A stretch of 64,000 nucleotides of DNA from contig NZ_JAKREV010000002.1 in assembly GCF_022664465.1 (NCBI RefSeq), positions 729,532 to 793,531 of the forward strand, read 5' to 3'. The notes beneath the pieces were generated by a model. The model saw nothing but the letters and a program-made list of their open reading frames with translations, ran no database searches and was not told the origin of the DNA. The position numbers and the translations under genes are program-made. The DNA comes from Sphingomonas hankookensis. GTDB lineage: Bacteria > Pseudomonadota > Alphaproteobacteria > Sphingomonadales > Sphingomonadaceae. The first letter of the stretch is position 1. Each line of letters begins with the position of its first letter. This document shows, in pieces, positions 60,041 through 64,000 of the stretch.

Positions 60041-61620
60041 GCGGCTTCTCGCGGCGGGGAGTAATGGCGGGGGCCGCGCTGGGCGGTGCCCTCGCCGCGC
60101 TCCCGGCCGCGGGGGCGGCACCCTCTCCCGCCCCGGCGTGGCGCCGTGGGTATGACAACCAGCGCGTCGCCGATCTGGGCGACGGGCGGTTCCTCAACCC
60201 GTTGATGGCGGGCGACCATCCCGATCCGACGATCCTGAAGGATGGTCGCGATTATTACATGACCTTCTCGACCTTTGATTCCTATCCGGGGCTGGTCATC
60301 TGGCACTCGCGCGATCTGGTGAACTGGACCCCGCGTACCGCCGCGCTGACGACGAACATCGGCGCGGTGTGGGCGCCCGAGCTGACCAAGCACAAGGGCC
60401 GCTATTATCTCTATATCCCGACCAAGAACCCGACGACCAGCTGGGTGATCTGGGCCGATCATATCGATGGGCCATGGTCGGAACCGATCGACCTCAAGCT
60501 GCCCGACCATATCGATCCGGGCCATGCCGTGGGGGAAGACGGGTCGCGCTGGCTGTTCCTGTCGGGCGGCGACCGCATCCGGCTGTCCGACGACGGGCTG
60601 AAGACGGTGGGCAAGGTCGAACATGTCTACGACCCGTGGCGCTACCCCGACACCTGGGACGTCGAGGGGTTCAGCCCGGAGGGACCGAAGGTCACACGGC
60701 GCGGCGACTGGTTCTACCTCGTCACCGCCGTCGGTGGCACGGCGGGGCCGCCGACCGGGCATATGGTGATCGCCGCCCGGTCGCGGTCGATCCATGGCCC
60801 GTGGGAGCATCATCCAGGGAACCCGATCGTCCGCACCACCTCGCTCAGCGAAAAATGGTGGTCGCGCGGCCATGCGACGCTGATCGAGGGACCGGACGGC
60901 AGTTGGTGGTCGGTCTATCACGGCTATGAGAACGGTTATTGGACGCTCGGGCGGCAGGCGCTGCTCGATCCGGTCGAATGGACGCCCGATGGCTGGTTCC
61001 GGATGACCGGCGGCGACCTGTCGCAACCGATCGCGAAGCCGAAGGGCGGGCAGGCGGTGCGCCACGGGCAGGCGTTGTCCGACGATTTCGCGAAGCTGGC
61101 GCTCGGCACCAAATGGAATTTCTTCCGCCCAACGCCGCAGGACCGTGCGCGTGCGCGGGTCGAAGGTGGCGCGCTGTTGCTCGATGCGAAGGGCAAGGCG
61201 CCGTCGGACGGTGCGCCGCTGCTGCTGATCGCGGGTGACACCGGCTATCGCTTCGAATGCGATATCGAGATCGCGCCGGGCGGGACCGCCGGGCTGATCC
61301 TGTTCTACGACGACCAGCTCTATTGCGGGCTGGGCTTCGATGCCGACCGGTTCGTGACGCATCAATATGGCATCGAACGCGGGCGCCCGGCCAATCCGCA
61401 TGGGGCAAGGATGCGGATGCGGGTGACCAACGACCGGCATATCGTGTCCTTCCACACCAGCGGCGACGACGGCGCGACATGGCGACGGTTCGACCGTGGG
61501 ATGGAGGTATCGGGATACCACCACAATGTGCGCGGCGGCTTCCTGATGCTGCGGCCGGGGCTGTATTCGGCGGGCAGCGGTACTGCTAAATTCCGCGATT
61601 TCCGGTTCACTGCACTGTAG
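60037..61620 (+). CDS. glycoside hydrolase family 43 protein (exported)
   Basis: 527 residues. GTG 60037 overlaps the receptor stop. A Tat-like signal is present (SRRGVMAGAALGG). The five-bladed propeller begins GDHPDPTILKDG, with the catalytic-base Asp63, then WHSRDLVNWTPR, IGAVWAPEL and DVEGFSPEGPKV (probable acid Glu), and GHATLIEGPDG. A C-terminal beta-sandwich (about 345-525) resembles the DUF1349/concanavalin-like domain seen in many GH43 proteins. Typical activities are beta-xylosidase or alpha-L-arabinofuranosidase; the side chain or backbone target here is inferred. Confidence 0.88.
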   Translation: MSGFSRRGVMAGAALGGALAALPAAGAAPSPAPAWRRGYDNQRVADLGDGRFLNPLMAGDHPDPTILKDGRDYYMTFSTFDSYPGLVIWHSRDLVNWTPRTAALTTNIGAVWAPELTKHKGRYYLYIPTKNPTTSWVIWADHIDGPWSEPIDLKLPDHIDPGHAVGEDGSRWLFLSGGDRIRLSDDGLKTVGKVEHVYDPWRYPDTWDVEGFSPEGPKVTRRGDWFYLVTAVGGTAGPPTGHMVIAARSRSIHGPWEHHPGNPIVRTTSLSEKWWSRGHATLIEGPDGSWWSVYHGYENGYWTLGRQALLDPVEWTPDGWFRMTGGDLSQPIAKPKGGQAVRHGQALSDDFAKLALGTKWNFFRPTPQDRARARVEGGALLLDAKGKAPSDGAPLLLIAGDTGYRFECDIEIAPGGTAGLILFYDDQLYCGLGFDADRFVTHQYGIERGRPANPHGARMRMRVTNDRHIVSFHTSGDDGATWRRFDRGMEVSGYHHNVRGGFLMLRPGLYSAGSGTAKFRDFRFTAL

Positions 61621-61631
61621 GGCGGCGCCCC

Positions 61632-61660
61632 TGTCGCCCCGGGCTTGACCCGCGGTGACG
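61632..61660. repeat. single-hairpin half element, family C
   Basis: TGTCGCCCCGGGCTTGACCC followed by GCGGTGACG; one arm of the family C palindrome, after the GH43 stop. Confidence 0.62.
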
Positions 61661-61700
61661 TTGGGTTGCCGAACCGGTGCGGATCGGTAATCCTTCAACG

Positions 61701-62147
61701 ATGTGCCGTCTGTTGCCGATCCTGTTATTTGCCAGCGCCTGCACCCCTTCCCCGCCAAGGATCGACCGGATCGACCTTTGGCTGCCGGGCGTGGAGGTGC
61801 GGATCGATGCGCAGGGCAAAGGCTGGTTCCGCGAAGCCGAGCCCAGACGGGAAGGCCGCTTTGCCCTTACCGCACCGCAATTGACCGAACTGATGGCAAC
61901 CCTCGAACCACTGCGGCGATCCAAAGACGCTTTTCCCGAGAGCGACATGTGGAAGCGGATGCGGACGCCCTGCACCGGACACTACGTCACCGATCAAGGC
62001 GGCGTAAATGTCCACTGGACCGGTCCGGAACTTGACCGCTGGGCGATGGTCGATTTCGGCTGCGAACCGGACAACAATGCCGACAGCAACGCACGACTGT
62101 ACGCGGTGCTGCACAGCCTGCCGGTGCGGGCGCAGCCGTTACCCTGA
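61701..62147 (+). CDS. small putative lipoprotein
   Basis: 148 residues from ATG 61701. The N-terminus MCRLLPILLFASACTPSPPR has a lipobox-like ASAC with Cys at about 15. The mature part is a compact globular domain (IDRIDLWLPGVEVRID, ALTAPQLTELMATLEPL) with two further cysteines (TPCTGHY and FGCEPD) that could form a disulfide. A GTG at 61677 would extend it but hides the signal. No family recognised. Confidence 0.7.
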   Translation: MCRLLPILLFASACTPSPPRIDRIDLWLPGVEVRIDAQGKGWFREAEPRREGRFALTAPQLTELMATLEPLRRSKDAFPESDMWKRMRTPCTGHYVTDQGGVNVHWTGPELDRWAMVDFGCEPDNNADSNARLYAVLHSLPVRAQPLP

Positions 62148-62214
62148 CGACTACGCAGAGCCCGCTTGCCGCTTACCCGATAACCGTTCACCACCGCCTG
62201 CGAAGGGAATGGCG

Positions 62215-63486
62215 ATGAACGATGGCAGCACGCAGCACGGCATTTCGCGCGGGTCGATGACCATCGCCGCCTTTTCGACCGTGGTCGAATGGTACGACTT
62301 CACCCTGTATCTCTACCTCGCGACCCTGTTGTCGCGTGTCTTCTACGGCGGGGGTGCGGAGTCGCTGGCGGCGACGCTGGGCGGGTTTGCGGTGTCGTAC
62401 CTGATGCGGCCGCTTGGGGCGCTGGTGTTCGGGCAGGTCGGCGACCGGTTCGGGCGGCGGCGGATGATGCTGTGGTCGATGGCGCTGATGACGGTGGCGA
62501 TGCTGGGGATCGCACTGCTACCGACCCGCGCGGCGATCGGGCCGGCGGCGGGGTGGCTGTTGCTGGCACTTCGCTGTGTGATGGCGTTCTCGGTGGGCGG
62601 CGAATATACCGGGGTCGTCGCCTATCTCTACGAAGGCGCCCGGCCCGAGCGGCGCGGGCTGGTGACGTCGTCGGCCTCGGCGGCGAGCGAGGTCGGCGGG
62701 CTACTCGCGGTCGGCATTTCGGCGGCGACGGTCAGCCTGATGCCGACCGCGCAGCTGGAGGCATGGGGCTGGCGCATCCCGTTCTTCGTCGGTGCGGCGC
62801 TCGCGGCGACGATCGGCATCGCGCGGTCGACCTTGCAGGAATCGCCCGAATTCGAACGGCAGCAGGCCATCGGATCGGTCCCGTCCAACCCGTTCGTCCA
62901 TGCGATCACCCATCACCGCACCGCGATCGCGCGCGGCTTCGCCATATCGGCGCTGGGGTCGATCACCTATTATGTCGGCATCGTCTATGTCCCGTCGTTC
63001 CTGACCGGAACCGGTGCGATGGGCGAAGGCGCCGCGTTATGGCTGTCGACCACGGCGGCGGTGATGGTGATCGCAGTAACGCCGCTGGTCGGGCTGTTGT
63101 CGGATCATGTCGGGCGCAAGCCGGTGCTGCTGACCGCGTGCGCCGGGGCCGCGATCCTGCCGATGACAATGTTCGCATGGATGGCGGGCGCAGGGTCAGC
63201 CGCGCTGATCGGCGCGCTGGTGCTGGCGGCGCTGGGCGGTACGGTGAGCGCGGTCGGCGCGGTCGCGACCGCCGAACAGCTGCCGGGCGAAGGGCGGCTG
63301 ACCGGGCTGGCGCTCGGCGCGACGGCGGCGACGGCGATCTTCGGCGGCCTCACCCCGCTGGTATCGCACCTGCTACTGGAGGCGACCGGCTGGGTGATGG
63401 TGCCCGGCGCGATGATCGCCGTCGTCGCGGTGGCGGTCGCCCCCGTGCTGCTGACCCTGCGCGAGGGGGCGGTGCGGCGAGGCTGA
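62215..63486 (+). CDS. MFS transporter, metabolite:H+ symporter (MHS)-like
   Basis: 423 residues and 12 membrane segments. ATG 62215 is preferred because AAGGGA is 6 bases upstream; ATG 62209 directly abuts that site. The MHS/ProP pattern is FSTVVEWYDFTLYLYLATLL, then MRPLGALVFGQVGDRFGRRRMM and SVGGEYTGVVAYLYE. Family substrates include citrate, alpha-ketoglutarate, shikimate and proline betaine; which applies here is not evident. Confidence 0.9.
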   Translation: MNDGSTQHGISRGSMTIAAFSTVVEWYDFTLYLYLATLLSRVFYGGGAESLAATLGGFAVSYLMRPLGALVFGQVGDRFGRRRMMLWSMALMTVAMLGIALLPTRAAIGPAAGWLLLALRCVMAFSVGGEYTGVVAYLYEGARPERRGLVTSSASAASEVGGLLAVGISAATVSLMPTAQLEAWGWRIPFFVGAALAATIGIARSTLQESPEFERQQAIGSVPSNPFVHAITHHRTAIARGFAISALGSITYYVGIVYVPSFLTGTGAMGEGAALWLSTTAAVMVIAVTPLVGLLSDHVGRKPVLLTACAGAAILPMTMFAWMAGAGSAALIGALVLAALGGTVSAVGAVATAEQLPGEGRLTGLALGATAATAIFGGLTPLVSHLLLEATGWVMVPGAMIAVVAVAVAPVLLTLREGAVRRG

Positions 63487-63510
63487 CGGTTCGGCCGCTG
63501 GCCTACCTCG

Positions 63511-64000
63511 TCAGCGTGCCGCGCCAGCCAGCCATGCGGCGACCTCGCGCTGGAACCCGAGATACGCGGTGTTGACGGTGTGCAGGTTGAACGCGAACCG
63601 CCGTTCGAGCGCCGGATCGGTGGTGCGGAACAGCGCGGGGATGTCGTCGCGCGCAGGCTTGGTCACGCCGTCGCCTTCGGCAATGGCGGACAAGATCGTA
63701 TGGGCGGCCGCTTCGTCCGCCGCGCTCCACCCATTGGCGAGCGACGCCTGATGCGCGCGCACCGCACAGATCGCGTGCAACAGCTCGACCAGCCCGGCGC
63801 GTGCCGTCGCCAGCGGCCATGCCGCCGCCTCCGCCACCCGCCCGTGGAGACCGACATCGGCATCCGCATGCTCGGACAGGTCGATCGCCCTGCGCCGCAG
63901 CGTGCTCCAGATCGCATCGTCGCCCTCACCGTCACGATGTGCCGTGAACAGCGCCTCCATCACGTCACTGGCCGCCGCCGGCCATGGTCGCGTTGCTGCC
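63511..64000 (-). CDS. hypothetical protein, 5' end outside window
   Basis: An open frame runs from the window end to TGA 63511 without a stop. A start at 63963 (GTG) or 63960 (ATG) is possible, but coding-like sequence continues upstream (PWPAAASDVMEAL), so the gene probably starts beyond the window. About 163 residues are visible. They are helical and soluble, rich in Ala (AEAAAWPLATARAGLVELLHAICAVRAHQ, RRFAFNLHTVNTAYLGFQREVAAWL at the end). I do not recognise a family; the C-terminal part of a regulator is one option. Confidence 0.6.
   Translation of the reverse strand, partial: AATRPWPAAASDVMEALFTAHRDGEGDDAIWSTLRRRAIDLSEHADADVGLHGRVAEAAAWPLATARAGLVELLHAICAVRAHQASLANGWSAADEAAAHTILSAIAEGDGVTKPARDDIPALFRTTDPALERRFAFNLHTVNTAYLGFQREVAAWLAGAAR

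Overview
The window looks like chromosomal DNA of a high-GC alphaproteobacterium of the sphingomonad group (Sphingomonas or a close relative). The grounds are the strong G/C bias at third codon positions, four large TonB-dependent receptors, many genes joined by 4-base ATGA/GTGA overlaps, and dispersed intergenic palindromes of the type common in sphingomonads. I saw no rRNA, tRNA, CRISPR array, transposase or phage gene. Gene density is normal and both ends cut a gene.

Layout. 1-2.1 kb: two overlapping amidohydrolase-family genes, the second lacking the metal motif. 2.1-9.0 kb: a membrane protein divergent from a tightly overlapped MoxR operon (DUF4129, DUF4350, MoxR, DUF58, SpoIIM-like, RDD). 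9.0-11.6 kb: a MASE1-PAS-GGDEF diguanylate cyclase and a small membrane protein. 11.7-18.9 kb: a branched-chain (leucine) catabolic cluster of isovaleryl-CoA dehydrogenase, methylcrotonyl-CoA carboxylase beta and alpha, MaoC hydratase and CitE-type lyase, with a DUF3088 gene and a tiny coupled ORF between the carboxylase subunits. 19-22.8 kb: a metallo-beta-lactamase-fold protein divergent from clpB, which has a good heat-shock promoter. 22.9-29.3 kb: two large TonB receptors, each followed by a terminator. 29.5-31.0 kb: marC and folD. 31.2-35.1 kb: a trehalose operon otsB-GH15-otsA. 35.1-35.6 kb: four palindromic elements. 35.6-41.7 kb: class I fumarase, a PAS-GGDEF-EAL-PilZ protein and ligA. 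41.9-46.4 kb: a TonB receptor followed by a LytS-type kinase and LytTR regulator. 46.5-49.0 kb: trhO, DUF3297, an Arg/Tyr-rich secreted protein and an EVE-domain protein.

49.3-61.6 kb is the main accessory region, a carbohydrate-utilisation locus that looks aimed at pectin or other uronate-containing plant polysaccharide: MFS transporter, 2-keto-4-pentenoate hydratase-like protein, LacI regulator, carboxylesterase, ThuA-cupin protein, pectate lyase, TonB receptor and GH43 enzyme. The same 12-base palindromic site (GAAACCGGTGTC) lies in both divergent control regions, with a 10/12 match upstream of the esterase, which ties the locus into one probable LacI regulon. The receptor would import oligosaccharides, the exported lyase, esterase and GH43 would trim them, and the MFS protein would take the sugar acids into the cytoplasm.

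61.6-64 kb: a small lipoprotein, a second MFS transporter and a truncated gene. The most interesting leads are the shared LacI operator, the MaoC/CitE form of the leucine cluster with its DUF3088 and 42-residue insertions, the GGDEF-EAL-PilZ protein with a damaged EAL site, and the several palindrome families, which in one place supply a terminator and in another the C-terminus of an enzyme.
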